Under the pieces are notes generated by a model. The model had not been told where the DNA came from. It did no database searches and worked only from the letters and a program-made list of their open reading frames with translations. A DNA stretch of 64,000 bases from Amaurobius ferox (taxonomy: Eukaryota > Arthropoda > Arachnida > Araneae > Amaurobiidae), in NCBI GenBank assembly GCA_951213105.1, contig OX578137.1:82525679-82589678 (forward strand). Reading direction: 5' to 3'. Below, one piece after another: positions 23,696 through 36,648 of this stretch (positions are counted from its first letter, which is position 1; each line of letters begins with the position of its first letter). Both the position numbers and the translations under genes were made by a program.

Positions 23696-26040
23696 CCATC
23701 ATCACGGGAGAACGGCTGAACCGAATTTGATGAAATTTTGTGGGTAGCCTAGAAATAGCCCCACTTAACATTTAGTTTATGTTTGAAATTTCTACGACCA
23801 GTGGTTCTCGAGATATTAGTAAAAAACGAAACTTTCGTTTATCTCATCATCACGAGAGAACGGCTGAACCGAATTTAATGAAATTTTATGGGTGGCCTTG
23901 AAATAGCCCCCCATAAATGTTGCCCAAGTTTCGAGTTTCTAAGGCCAGGGGTTGTTGAGATATTAATGAAAAACGGAACTTTTTTTATAGGAGTTCTACT
24001 CTCCAACTCCGTGGTTTATCCAAACGCAAAGGATAAAAATCGTTTGTTTAAAACGTCAAAGGGAATTAAAACCTTATGTTTGAGTTTGATGCAGGATTTT
24101 TGCATTAAATAGTCACTATCTGAAAGCATGAATTGTTTGAAACATGAATTTAAATGGAAAAATCTACCTCCATGTTTTGTATTTGACAAGCTTTTACTCA
24201 ACGATTAGAAGTATAAAGGTATTAAAATGGTTATTTAATTTCGCATTTTATGAGGAAGATTCTATCTTATATCGTGTTGCTCGGCCAAGGAATGAAATTA
24301 AATATGTTTGCTAATGATTATTATTATTTTTTCGATTTGAATATTAAATAAATGGGTATTGAAATATATCTTATAAATGAACGGTTTGATTTTTTTTTAA
24401 TTATATTAATTGCGAACTGCATACACCACTTTCATTTATTTTAGCAAAGAGGTTTTAAGCTTATATATTGTGTTTAGCTAATAAACTCATATTTTGTTTA
24501 CCCAATAAATTCATTTATCCAATTGTTTAAACAGAAAATAAATGGTGTTTCGTTAGCATTTGTCTGTCAGTCCAACCGCCCTACTTAGTAACACATTTAG
24601 CGAATTTTTGAAATGTCACCAAATTGATAAAAATATTTATAAATCCATAAACATATTTTGAAATTGATAAATTGGCCTAAATAAACGAAATTGTGTTTTT
24701 TTAGGGGATAATATTTTGATGATGGTTCGTCAATTTATCGCCAAGTGGGACTGTCAGTTCTACAGTCCCACTTGGCGATAAATTTGGCGATTTTTTAAAA
24801 TGTCACCAAATTGATAAAAATATTTATAAATCCATAAAAATATTTTGAAATTGATAAATTGCCCTAAATAAACGAAATTGTGTTTTTTTAGGGGATAATA
24901 TTTTGATGATGGTCCGTCAATTTATCGCCAAGTGCGACTGTCAGTTCTACAGTCCCACTTGGCAATAAATTTGGCGATTTTTTAAAATGTCGCCAAACCT
25001 TCATTAGAGATATTCAGACGATATTTTGACCACCAATTTATTTGAAGCAAATCATAACATGTCGCTTAAAAACGGATTTAAATTTAATGTGTTTATGAGG
25101 AAGAAGGTTTTTATTAAATCTTTTCCGATTTTAATGATGAAGATATGTATATAAAATAAATTTCATTGATATCGTATTTTTGACTGGATAATATCAATTA
25201 CGATCTTCATGTTTAAACATTATTATTATTGATGCTTTCGGGGATTATTGATTCAGAGATTATTGATATGTTCAATTTCTTATGGCATTGTTTTATTGCG
25301 GCAAAAATTGTTGAAACTCATATATTGTACGTTGTACGAGTAATCTTCTACAAATGCACGGGTATATCTTCTAATCTAAAAGAATATAAGTAGTACATGT
25401 ATATTGGCATATATTGGAATCGAGCCTTCCGGTATGAAGATGGCAGGGATTATTGATATTTTTAATTTATTAAGTAATCTGTTATATATTGGTAAAAAAT
25501 TTTCAGACTACATATTATAATACGGGTAATCCTTTACTAACACTAGGACATATCTTCTAATGTATGACATTATAAGTAGTACGGGTTTATCTTCCCATAT
25601 AATTTTAGCACTTTCATTTGGGCACATATTGGAATTAATTATTGCCTACTGATTTAAAGATTACGGATTTATTGATATTTTCAATTTATATATGTAATCT
25701 ACTAATACAGGTTATATCTTCTAATATTCGCGTATATAAGTAGTACGGATCCCATACAACACGCTATTGTTCTGCATATATTGATTCAATTCCATACTTT
25801 TTATAAATTTGCTTACAAAAAGGCCAGGATATTTTATTCTTCAGATCTACCCGTGAAGATAATTTTGAATAACGAGAACAGCCATTCCTTAACTTCTTTT
25901 TAGGAGCATTATGTTAAATATTTTAACAGAATATTTTGATTAAAAATGCCATTTTGTATACTATAGGAATTTGCACATGATTGTGAATTTTAAGTTTATT
26001 TATATTATATACTCCGTACGAAGAACGGGTATGCTGCTAG
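23624..26040 (+). mobile_element. Helitron copy Hel-1 (non-autonomous)
   Basis: The element begins 5'-TCTATATAAATAAAATTG after an A, and ends with an imperfect hairpin (CCGT, loop ACGAAGA, ACGG) followed about 10 bases later by CTAG at 26037-26040. These are the textbook Helitron ends: 5'-TC, a 3' hairpin, then CTRR. Inside are a CTGT microsatellite (23646-23690), two tandem units of about 145 bp with the motif GAGAACGGCTGAACCGAATT, and a 187-bp direct duplication (24602-24788 and 24789-24975). No Rep/helicase ORF is present, so it would depend on an enzyme supplied in trans. Confidence 0.88.
24732..24784. repeat. Perfect 23-bp hairpin inside Hel-1
   Basis: AATTTATCGCCAAGTGGGAC plus TGT at 24732-24754 is exactly complementary to 24762-24784 across a 7-base loop. 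A second copy with two mismatches lies at 24919-24971, and related copies at 27881-27935 and 31704-31760. Confidence 0.95.
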
Positions 26041-26062
26041 TCTATATAAATAAAAATGAAAA

Positions 26063-26116
<54 letters not shown>

Positions 26117-26768
26117 ACACCATCACGGGAGAACGGCTGAACCGAATTTGATGAAATTTTGTGGGTAGCCCAGAAATAGCCCCACTTAAAATTATATCCG
26201 TGTTTTGAGTTTCTACGATCAGTGGTTCTCGAGATATTAGTAAAAAACAAAATTTTCGTTTGTCTCATCATCACGGAAAAACGGCTGAACCGAATTTAAT
26301 GAAATTTGGTGAATAACCTTGAAATATCCCCCCATAAATTTTGTTCAAGTTTCGAGTTTCTAAGACCTGGGGTTGTCGAGATATTAATGGAAAACGGAAC
26401 TTTTTCCTAGGAGTTCTACTCCCTAACTCCGTGGTTTATCCAAACGAAAAGCTTGAAAATCGTTTCAAAGTGAATTAAAATTTAATCTCTGAGTTTGATG
26501 GGAGATTTTTTGCGTTAATTAGTCACTTTCTGAAAACGTGAATTGTTTGAAACATGATTTAAAGGGGAAATCTATCTCCATGGTTCATGGTTTATTTAAA
26601 ACAAGCTTTTACGGAACAATGAGAAGTATAGAGAAATCAAAATCGTTATTTAATTTCGCAGTTTATGTTATAAGATATGACATATTTAACATGTTATAAG
26701 ATTGTATCTTATATCATGTTACTCAGAAACGCAATTAAATTAAATCTGTCTGGTAATTTTAATAATTA
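26041..26768 (+). mobile_element. Helitron copy Hel-2, 5' part
   Basis: It starts TCTATATAAATAAAAATG directly after the CTAG of Hel-1 with no base between. It holds the CTGT run (26064-26111) and the paired GAACGGCTGAACCGAATT units. It stops at AATAATTA (26768), where the minus-strand Hel-3 is inserted. Its sequence resumes at 30179. Confidence 0.88.
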
Positions 26769-29700
26769 CTAGCAGCATACCCGTTCTTCGTACGGAGTAT
26801 ATAATATAAAGAAACTTGAAATTCATAATCATGCCCAAATTCTTATAGTATACTAAATGACATGTTTAATCAAAATATTCTGTTAAAATATTTAATATAA
26901 TGCTCCTAAAAAGAAGTTTAAGAATCTCTGTTCTCGCTATATAAAATTATCTTCATGGACATATCTGAAGAATGAAACATCTTGGACCCCTTATGTAAGC
27001 AAATATAAAAAAAAAATATGGAATTGAATCAATATATGCAAAATAAAAGCGTTAAAATTGTATGGGACCCGTACTAATTATATACGCGAATATTAGAAAA
27101 TATAACCTGTATTAGTAGATTACATGTATAAATTGAAAATACCAATAAACCCGTAATCTTTAAATCTGAAGACAGTCATTTATTCCAATATATGTCAAAA
27201 TTAAAGTGCTAAAATTATATGGGAAGATATACACGTACTACTTATAATGTCCGATTATTAGTAGAAAATTACCCGCTTTGCAATATGAGTCTCAAATGTT
27301 TTTTGGTAAAATACAACAGACGACGTAATAAATTGAATAAATAATTAATCCCCGTAATCTTCATACCAGAAGACTGTACTTGATTCCAATATATATGCCA
27401 ATATATGTCAAAATATATGCCAATATACCTGTACTACTTATATTCTCGTAGGTTAGAAGATATACCCGTGCATTCCTAGAAGATTACTCGTACAACGTAC
27501 AATATGCGTGTGTCAGCAATTTTTGCCGCAATAAAACAATGGCGTAATAACTTAAAAATATCAATAATCACTGAATCAATAATTCCGGAAAATATCAATA
27601 ATAATAATGTTTAAACCTGAAGAGTATAATTGATATTATCCAGTCCAAAATGAAATGGCAATGAAATTTATTTTATATACATATCTTCATTATTCAAATC
27701 GGAAAGGATTTAATAAAAATCGTCTGCCGCATAAACACATTGGATTTAAATCCGTTGCTAAGCGACATGATATCATTTGCTTCAAATAAATTGGTAGAAA
27801 AAATATCGTCTAAATAGTTATATTTCTATGGAACATTTGGCGACAATTTCGTCAAATTAGCGACAATTTAAAAAATCGCCAAATTTATCGCCAAGTGGGA
27901 CTGTAGAACTGACAGTTCCACTTTGCGACAAATTGACGAAATATCATCACAATACTATCCCCTAACAAAAAACAATTAATATCATTTATGTAGCGCAATT
28001 TTATCAATTTCAAGATATTTTTATAGATTTGAAAACATTTTTATCAATTTGGTGACATTTTAAAAATTCGCTAAATGTATTACTAAGTAGGATGGTTGGT
28101 CTGACAGATAAATGCTAACCAAACATCATTTCAGTACTCTCTTCTAACAAAAAAAAAAAAATTTCATTGATATGTAGAAGACCCAAGCCACACGACCAAC
28201 CCGAAGGTTTATGGCAGCTGTTTGTGTGTCGTTTATATCAATTTGGCGACATTTCCGTCAATTTGGCAAAGTTTAAGAAAAGTTGTCAAATTAGCGATAT
28301 CCCTCCAAATTCGTAGCTTTGAATTTGCAGATCTGAATGAAACATTCTTATCCCGTTTCAATATACTAAATGAAAACACTACAATTGTATTAGAAGATAT
28401 ACCCGCTCTACTCTTTTTCTCTTTCAACAATCGGCTATATGAATTTATTGGCTAAACACAATATATGAGTTTAGTAGCTAAATACGATATAAGCTTGAAA
28501 ACTCTTTGCCAAAATAAATGAAATTGATGTACGCAGTCAGCAATTAATATAATTAAAAGAAAAATCAAACCGTCCATTCATAAGATATACTTTTATATCC
28601 ATTTATCCATTTATTTATTATTTAAATCGAAAAAAAATAATAAAAACATTAACAAACACATTTAATTTAATTGCGATGTCGAGCAACATGATATATCCTC
28701 CTAAAATGTTAAAATTTATTAACCACTAACAGCACACCCGTTATTCGTACGGAGTGTATAATTTAAAGAAACTTATAGTTCGCAATCATGTGCAAATTCT
28801 GTTAAAATATTAAATTTATTGCTCCTAAAGAGAAGTTTAAGAATATATGTTCTCACTATGCAAAATTATCTTCACGATCAGATCTGAAGAATAAAACATC
28901 CTGCCCCCTTTTGTAAGCAAATTTACAGAAGAAAAAATAGGAATTGAATGAATATATGCAACCCCGTACTAATTATATTGTCGCAGATCAGAAAATATGC
29001 CAATGTCTTAGTAGAAGATTACCCGTATTACAATATGCGTCTCAAAAATATTTGCCAAAATAAAAGAGATGACGTAATAAATTGAAAACATCAATAATAT
29101 CCGTACTCTTTATACCAGAAGGTCGTAATTGATTCCAATATATGCCAATATATATCAAAACATATGTCAATATACCTGTACTACTTATATTCTCGTAGAT
29201 TAAAAGATATACACGTGTATTTGTAGAAGATTCGTACAACATACAATATATGAGTTTAAACAATTTTTGTCATAATAAAATAATTGCATAATAACTTGAA
29301 AATATCAATAATCCTTGAATCAATAATCCCCGAAAATATAAATAATAATAATTTTTAAACCTGAAGACCGTAATTGATATTATCCAGTCAAAAATGCTAT
29401 AAGAAAAATCAAATCGTTCTTTTCTAAAATATATTTTTATATCCATTTATTTATTATTCAAATCGAAAAAATAATTATTAAAATTAACAGACAGATTTAA
29501 TTTAATTGCGTTTCTGAGTAACATGATATAAGATAGAATCTTATAACATGTTAAATATGTCATGTCTTATAACATAAACTGCGAAATTAAATAACGATTT
29601 TGATTTCTCTATACTTCTCATTGTTCCGTAAAAGCTTGTTTTAAATAAACCATGAACCATGGAGATAGATTTCCCCTTTAAATCATGTTTCAAACAATTC

Positions 29701-30122
29701 ATTTTTTCAGAAAGTGACTAATTAACGCAAAAAATCTCCCATCAAACTCAGAGATTAATTTTAATTCACTTTCAAACGATTTTCAAGCTTTTCGTTTGGA
29801 TAAACCACGGAGTTAGGGAGTAGAACTCCTAGGAAAAAGTTCCGTTTTTCATTAATATCTCGACAACCCCAGGTCTTAGAAACTCGAAACTTGGACAAAA
29901 TTTATGGGGGGATATTTCAAGGCTATTCACCAAATTTCATTAAATTCGGTTCAGCCGTTTTTCCGTGATGATGAGACAAACGAAAATTTCGTTTTTTACT
30001 AATATCTCGAGAACCACTGGTCGTAGAAACTCAAAACACAGATATAATTTTAAGTGGGGCTATTTCTGGGCTACCCACAAAATTTCATCAAATTCGGTTC
30101 AGCCGTTCTCCCGTGATGGTGT

Positions 30123-30155
<33 letters not shown>

Positions 30156-30178
30156 ATTTTCATTTTTATTTATATAGA
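26769..30178 (-). mobile_element. Helitron copy Hel-3, inserted in Hel-2
   Basis: A complete minus-strand element: the CTAG end is at 26769-26772 with its hairpin just inside, and the 5'-TC end is at 30177-30178. At 3410 bp it is longer than Hel-1 because it contains an additional unit with a decayed internal 3' end near 28729-28765. It is very similar to Hel-2 along its whole length. The plus ORFs at 28222-28455 and 29965-30177 and the minus ORF at 29042-29263 are non-coding artefacts of the repeat and recur as mirror images in Hel-2. Confidence 0.88.
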
Positions 30179-32872
30179 TTTTTTCGATTTGAATAATAAA
30201 TAAATGGATATAAAAATATATTTTAGAAAAGAACGATTTGATTTTTCTTATAGCATTTTTGACTGGATAATATCAATTACGGTCTTCAGGTTTAAAAATT
30301 ATTATTATTTATATTTTCGGGGATTATTGATTCAAGGATTATTGATATTTTCAAGTTATTATGCAATTATTTTATTATGACAAAAATTGTTTAAACTCAT
30401 ATATTGTATGTTGTACGAATCTTCTACAAATACACGTGTATATCTTTTAATCTACGAGAATATAAGTAGTACAGGTATATTGACATATGTTTTGATATGT
30501 ATTGGCATATATTGGAATCAATTACGACCTTCTGGTATAAAGAGTACGGATATTATTGATGTTTTCAATTTATTACGTCATCTCTTTTATTTTGGCAAAT
30601 ATTTTTGAGACGCATATTGTAATACGGGTAATCTTCTACTAACACATTGGCATATTTTCTAATCTGCAACAATATAATTAGTACGGGGTTGCATATATTC
30701 ATTCAATTCCTATTTTTTCTTCTGTAAATTTGCTTACAAATGGGGGCCGGATGTTTTATTCTTCAGATCTGATCGTGAAGATAATTTTGCATAGTGAGAA
30801 CATATATTCTTAAACTTCTCTTTAGGAGCAATAAATTTAATATTTTAACAGAATTTGCACATGATTGCGAACTATAAGTTTCTTTAAATTATACACTCCG
30901 TACGAATAACGGGTTCCTGTTAGTGGTTAATAAATTTTAACATTTTAGGAGGATATATCATGTTGCTCGGCATCGCAATTGAATTAAATGTGTTTGTTAA
31001 TGTTTTTATTATTTTTTTTCGATTTAAATAATAAATAAATGGATATAAAATATATCTTATGAATGGACGGTTTGATTTTTCTTTTAATTATATTAATTGC
31101 TGACTGCGTACATCAATTTCATTTATTTTGGCAAAGAGTTTTCAAGCTTATATCGTATTTAGCTACTAAACTTATATATTGTGTTTAGCCAATAAATTCA
31201 TATAGCCGATTGTTGAAACAGAAAAAGAGTAGAGCGGGTATATCTTCTAATACAATTGTAGTGTTTTCATTTAGTATATTGAAACGGGATAAGAATGTTT
31301 CATTCAGATCTGCAAATTCAAAGCTACGAATTTGGAGGGATATCGCTAATTTGACAACTTTTCTTAAACTTTGCCAAATTGACGGAAATGTCGCCAAATT
31401 GATATAAACGACACACAAACAGCTGCCATAAACCTTCGGGTTGGTCGTGTGGCTTGGGTCTTCTACATATCAATGAATTTTTTTTTTGTTTGGTTAGAAG
31501 AGAGTACTGAAATGATGTTTGGTTAGCATTTATCTGTCAGACCAACCATCCTACTTAGTAATACATTTAGCGAATTTTTAAAATGTCACCAAATTGATAA
31601 AAATGTTTTCAAATCTATAAAAATATCTTGAAATTGATAAAATTGCGCTACATAAATGATATTAATTGTTTTTTGTTAGGGGATAGTATTGTGATGATAT
31701 TTCGTCAATTTGTCGCAAAGTGGAACTGTCAGTTCTACAGTCCCACTTGGCGATAAATTTGGCGATTTTTTAAAATGTCGCTAATTTGACGAAACTGTCG
31801 CCAAATGTTTCATAGAAATATAACTATTAAGACGATATTTTTTCTACCAATTTATTTGAAGCAAATGATATCATGTCGCTTAGCAACGGATTTAAATCCA
31901 ATGTGTTTATGCGGCAGACGATTTTTATTAAATCCTTTCCGATTTGAATAATGAAGATATGTATATAAAATAAATTTCATTGCCATTTCATTTTGGACTG
32001 GATAATATCAATTATACTCTTCAGGTTTAAACATTATTATTATTGATATTTTCCGGAGTTATTGATTCAGGGATTATTGATATTTTTAAGTTATTACGCC
32101 ATTGTTTTATTGCGGCAAAAATTGCTGACACACGCATATTGTACGTTGTATGAGTAGTCTTCTAGGAATGCACGGGTATATCTTCTAACCTACGAGAATA
32201 TAAGTAGTACAGGTATATTGGCATATATTTTGACATATATTGGCATATATATTGGAATCAAGTACAGTCTTCTGGTATGAAGATTAAGGTGATTAATTAT
32301 ATATTCAATTTATTACGTCGTCTGTTGTATTTTACCAAAAAACATTTATGACTCATATTGCAAAACGGGTAATCTTCTACTAATAATCGGACATTATAAG
32401 TAGTACGTGTATATCTTCCCATATAATTTTAGTACTTTAATTTTGACATATATTGGAATAAATGACTGTCTTCAGATTTAAAGATTACGGGTTTATTGGT
32501 ATTTTCAATTTATACATGTAATCTACTAATACAGGTTATATTTTCTAATATTCGCGTATATAATTAGTACGGGTCCCATACAATTTTAACGCTTTTATTT
32601 TGCATATATTGATTCAATTCCATATTTTTCTTTTATATTTGCTTACATAAGGGGTCCAAGATGTTTTATTCTTCAGATATGTCCATGAAGATAATTTTAT
32701 ATAGCGAGAACAGATATTCTTAAACTTCTTTTTAGGAGCATTATATTAAATATTTTAACAGAATATTTTGATTAAACATGTCATTTAGTATACTATAAGA
32801 ATTTGGGCATGATTATGAATTTCAAGTTTCTTTATATTATATACTCCGTACGAAGAACGGGTATGCTGCTAG
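30179..32872 (+). mobile_element. Helitron copy Hel-2, 3' part
   Basis: Continues Hel-2 from TTTTTTCGATTTGAATAATA to the hairpin and CTAG at 32869-32872. Joining 26768 to 30179 reproduces the uninterrupted sequence seen inside Hel-3. It contains a decayed internal 3' terminus at 30889-30923 (CTCCGTACGAATAACGGG, then CTGTTAG). Confidence 0.88.
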
Positions 32873-32875
32873 TCT

Positions 32876-32897
32876 TCTATATAAATAAAATTGAAAA

Positions 32898-32943
<46 letters not shown>

Positions 32944-35151
32944 CCATCATCACGGGAGAACGGCTGAACCGAATTTGATGAAATTTTGTGGGTAGCCTAG
33001 AAATAGCCCCACTTAAAATTTAGTCTATAGTTGGAATTTCTACGACCAGTGGTTCTCGAGATATTAGTAAAAAACCAAACTTTTGTTTGTCTTATCATCA
33101 CGAGAGAACGGCTGAACCGAATTTAATCAAATTTTGTGGGTGGCCTTGAAATAGCCCCCCATAAATTTTGCCCAAGTTTCAAGTTTCTAAGACCAGGGGT
33201 TGTCGAGATATTATTGAAAAACGGAACTTTTTTTATAGGAGTTCTACTCTCCAACTCCGTGGTTTATCCAAACGGAAAGGATAAAAATCGTTTGTTTAAA
33301 GCGTCAAAGGCAATTAAAACTTTATTTTTGAGTTTGATGCAGGATTTTTGCATTAAATAGTCACTATCTGAAAGCATGAATTGTTTGAAACATGAATTTA
33401 AATGGAAAAATCTACCTCCATGTTTTTACATGTATTAACCTCCATGTATTTCACAAGCTTTTAAACAACGATTAGAAGTATAAAGAAATTAAAATGGTTA
33501 TTTAATTTCGCATTTTATGAGGAAGATTCTATCTTATATCATGCTGCTCGGCAAAGGAATGGAATTAAATGTGTTTGTTAATGATTATTATTATTTTTTC
33601 TATTTGTATAATAAATAAATGGATGTAAAAATATATTTTATAAATGAACGGTTTGATTGTTCTTTTAATTATATATATTGCGGACTGCGTACATTATTTT
33701 TATTTATTTTAGCAAAGAGGTTTCAAGCTCATATATTGTGTTTAGCTAATAAACTCATAATAAATGAACGGTTTGATTGTTCTTTTAATTATATATATTG
33801 CGAACTGCGCACATCACACTTTTATTTATTTTAGCAAAGAGGTTTCAAAGCTCATATATTGTGTTTAGCTAATAAACTCATATATTGTGTTTACTCAATA
33901 AATTCATTTAGCCGATTGTTGAAGCAGAAAAAGAGTAGAACGGATGTATGTATCTTCTAATACAATTTTAGTGTTTTCATTTAGTATATATACAGACGGG
34001 TTATGGATATTTTATTCTTCAAATCTGCAAATTTAAAGCTACGAATTTAGCGGAATATCTCTAAATAACTTGGTAACTTTTCTGAAACTTTACCAAATTA
34101 GAGGAAATATCTCCAAATTGATAAAAATGACCCAAATCAATGAAATTAAATTTGTTTTTTTAGAATAGAGTACTGAAATGATGTTTCTGTAGCATTTGTC
34201 GGTCAGTCCATCCATCCTACTTAGTAACACATTTAACTAATTTTTTTAATATCACTAAATTGATAAAAATATTTGTAAATCCATAAAAATATCACGGAGA
34301 CGAAAATGTCGCCAAACCTTCCATGGAGATCACATTATTCAAACGACATGATTTCCATCAATTTATTTGAAGCAGATGATATCATGTCGCTTAGCAACGG
34401 ATCCAATGTGTTATGTGTCATACGATTTTTATTAAATCTAATAAAAATATGTATATAAAATAAATTTCATTGACATTGCATTTTTGACTGGATAATATCA
34501 ATCACGGTCTTCAGGTTTAAACATCATTATTATTGATATTTCGGGGACAGTTGATTCAGGAATTATTGATATTTTCAAATTATTATGCTATTGTTTCATT
34601 ATGACGAAAATTGTTGAAACTCATATATAGTACGTTGTACAAGTAATCTTCTACAAATGCACGGGTATATCTTCTAATCTACGAGAATATAAGTAGTACA
34701 AGCATATTGGCAAAATTTTTATATATATTGGCATATATTGGAATCAATTACGACCTTCTGGTATTAAGATTACGGGGATTTTTGATACTTTCAATTTATT
34801 ACGTCAACCTTTTTATTTTGGTAAATATTTTTAAGACTCATATTACAATATGTTTAAGCTTCTACTAACACACTGGCATATTTTCTAATTTGCGACAATA
34901 TAAGTAGTACGTGGTTGCATATATTGATTCAATTCTTTTTTTTTGTGTGTGTGAATTTGTTTACAAAAGGGGCCAAGATATTTTATTCTTCAGATTTGCC
35001 CGTGAAGATAATTTTGCATAGTGAGAACAGATATTCTTAAACTTCTCTTTATGAGCAATAAATTTAATATTTTATCAGAATTTGCACATGATTGCGAATT
35101 ATAAGTTTTTTTATATTATATACTCCGTACGAAGGACGGGTATGCTGCTAG
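32876..35151 (+). mobile_element. Helitron copy Hel-4
   Basis: It starts TCTATATAAATAAAATTG three bases after the end of Hel-2 and ends with a variant hairpin (CCGTACGAAGGACGGG) and CTAG at 35148-35151, followed by T. It includes a CTGT run (32899-32940) and a 120-bp direct duplication (33641-33760 and 33761-33882). It lacks the 23-bp hairpin of Hel-1. No protein is encoded. ORFs at 33136-33360 and 33619-33834 follow repeat sequence. Confidence 0.88.
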
Positions 35152-35324
35152 TGTTTAATATGTTTGTTACGCAATATCTGCAAAGTTTAAATTGAAGGTG
35201 GAGATGGTTTAGGATAATTATGTGTAAAATCCATAGTGTTATTCGGGTAATACTGTAACTACTGGGAATAATTTTTATGTGATATTTTATAATGTATCAG
35301 TAGTGTATTTTTTGTAATATTTTT
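35152..35324. other. Flank of the Helitron array
   Basis: Starts with T, the expected 3' flank of a Helitron inserted between A and T. No feature seen. Confidence 0.5.
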
Positions 35325-35545
35325 TAACAATGACCAGGAACCTGATACATGACCATTCGACTATAAATCGGCCAGAATCGTGAACAAATTAACCGTCATA
35401 TGACGTTGCCTCGGTGCACCAGTGGGGGCGGAACACGCCCAATAACATAGCCTCCATGCCCGCAGGTGGGACTCGAACCCACAATCCGGCAGCAGAGCGA
35501 GAATGAGGAAACTCTTGCCGTGACCACTTAATTACCGCGTCGGTA
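35325..35545 (-). repeat. tRNA-derived SINE with intact A and B boxes
   Basis: On the minus strand, GGTAATTAAGTGGTCACGGC (about 35517-35538) resembles a tRNA A box. GTGGGTTCGAGTCCCAC (about 35466-35482) is a perfect T arm with B box. The acceptor ends do not pair, and a unique body of about 130 bp follows. It therefore looks like a SINE or tRNA pseudogene, not a working tRNA. The 67-codon ORF across it is spurious. Confidence 0.65.
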
Positions 35546-36573
35546 TTTGTGTAATGTATTTTTATAATATATTTTAATAATGTATTTTTCATAATGTGTT
35601 CACATTTTAAAGAAATAACTTCAACGAAAATTTAAAGACCAACGATGTCTAATATCTCTGAAAATCAACAGGTATTTTAGATTTTTCGATTGAAATATTC
35701 ATATTCTTTTTTTCAGATATACATCCATAAGCAAACAGAAAGATAAAGATACATAGAAAACTGAAAATAATTTAATGGGAGAGGTTTGAAATGCATAAAA
35801 CCATCAAACATAGAGAATCTGATTTTTTACTTCATCTCAATACTCTATATTTACTGCTGTGATTTGCAAAGACAGTAGTGTAGGGAAAATGTCCCGGTCT
35901 TTCCTTCATTCTACTTGAAAGCTAACGTTCAGCCATAAGACAATTTTCGATTGTATGCGAGATATGATGCATTTTATATAAAATATAATCAGCCCAATCC
36001 CCTGCTTCTTATAATACATATCGAAATCAATGTTACGATAAACATTGGAAACTAATGTTTTGAACACGCAAAGGACATTTAATATATATAGATATCAAAC
36101 TTAGTATAATCATGACTGCATACACTGCCTAATAAATACTCCCTAATGCTATTGATCACGCAAATGCCAAAGGGTCTTGTTTGAGCTTCGGCTAGAATTT
36201 TGCAAATGCTACTGAAAAAGTAAAACCTTTATTTATGGATCAAACTATACTCTCATATTTTTCACATTTTCTTGCAGCAGTCAATGCGTTCAACTGTCTG
36301 GAAGATAGGCAAAGTATTATAAACTACGTATGCGCGGATTGTTCATGATTTTGTATGAAAATTCCAGCGGTTGTTTTACTATCCGTGTAATAAACTGAAT
36401 TTATTGATTGCGTGTTTACACTTATTTACTTAAATAATCTGCAAAAAACTATTGAATTATTTGCGTTTAAGCAGAGTTCCAGACGAATAGAACGTTAAGA
36501 ATGTATTTGTAATCAGAACCGTTTAACATGTCTAAAAGTATGCAAAAATGAAATCTTGTACGTCACTGGGAGT
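35546..36573. other. AT-rich stretch with no recognised gene
   Basis: No repeat family, RNA gene or credible ORF seen. Confidence 0.5.
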
Positions 36574-36648
36574 CTTGTTTTCAGGTTCTGTACTGTAGGT
36601 TCTGTACCATCTTGTTTTCAGGTTCTGTACAGTCAGGTTCTGTACCAT
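36574..36648. repeat. Two-unit tandem repeat of about 37 bp
   Basis: CTTGTTTTCAGGTTCTGTAC occurs at about 36574 and again at 36611, each time followed by a second GGTTCTGTACCAT. The unit itself is therefore an internal near-duplicate. Confidence 0.9.

Noticed and set aside
28222..31418. Mirror-image ORF pairs (28222-28455 with 31185-31418, 29042-29263 with 30387-30608) as conserved small proteins
   Set aside because: They recur because Hel-2 and Hel-3 are copies of the same non-coding element. The frames lack any protein motif.
26769..32872. Segmental palindromic duplication of host DNA
   Set aside because: The arm borders coincide exactly with Helitron ends and with an A|T insertion point, so self-insertion explains the inverted repeat more simply. 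Assembly error cannot be excluded from sequence alone.
35459..35545. Functional tRNA gene
   Set aside because: The A box and T arm are good, but the acceptor strands do not pair and a unique SINE-like body follows.
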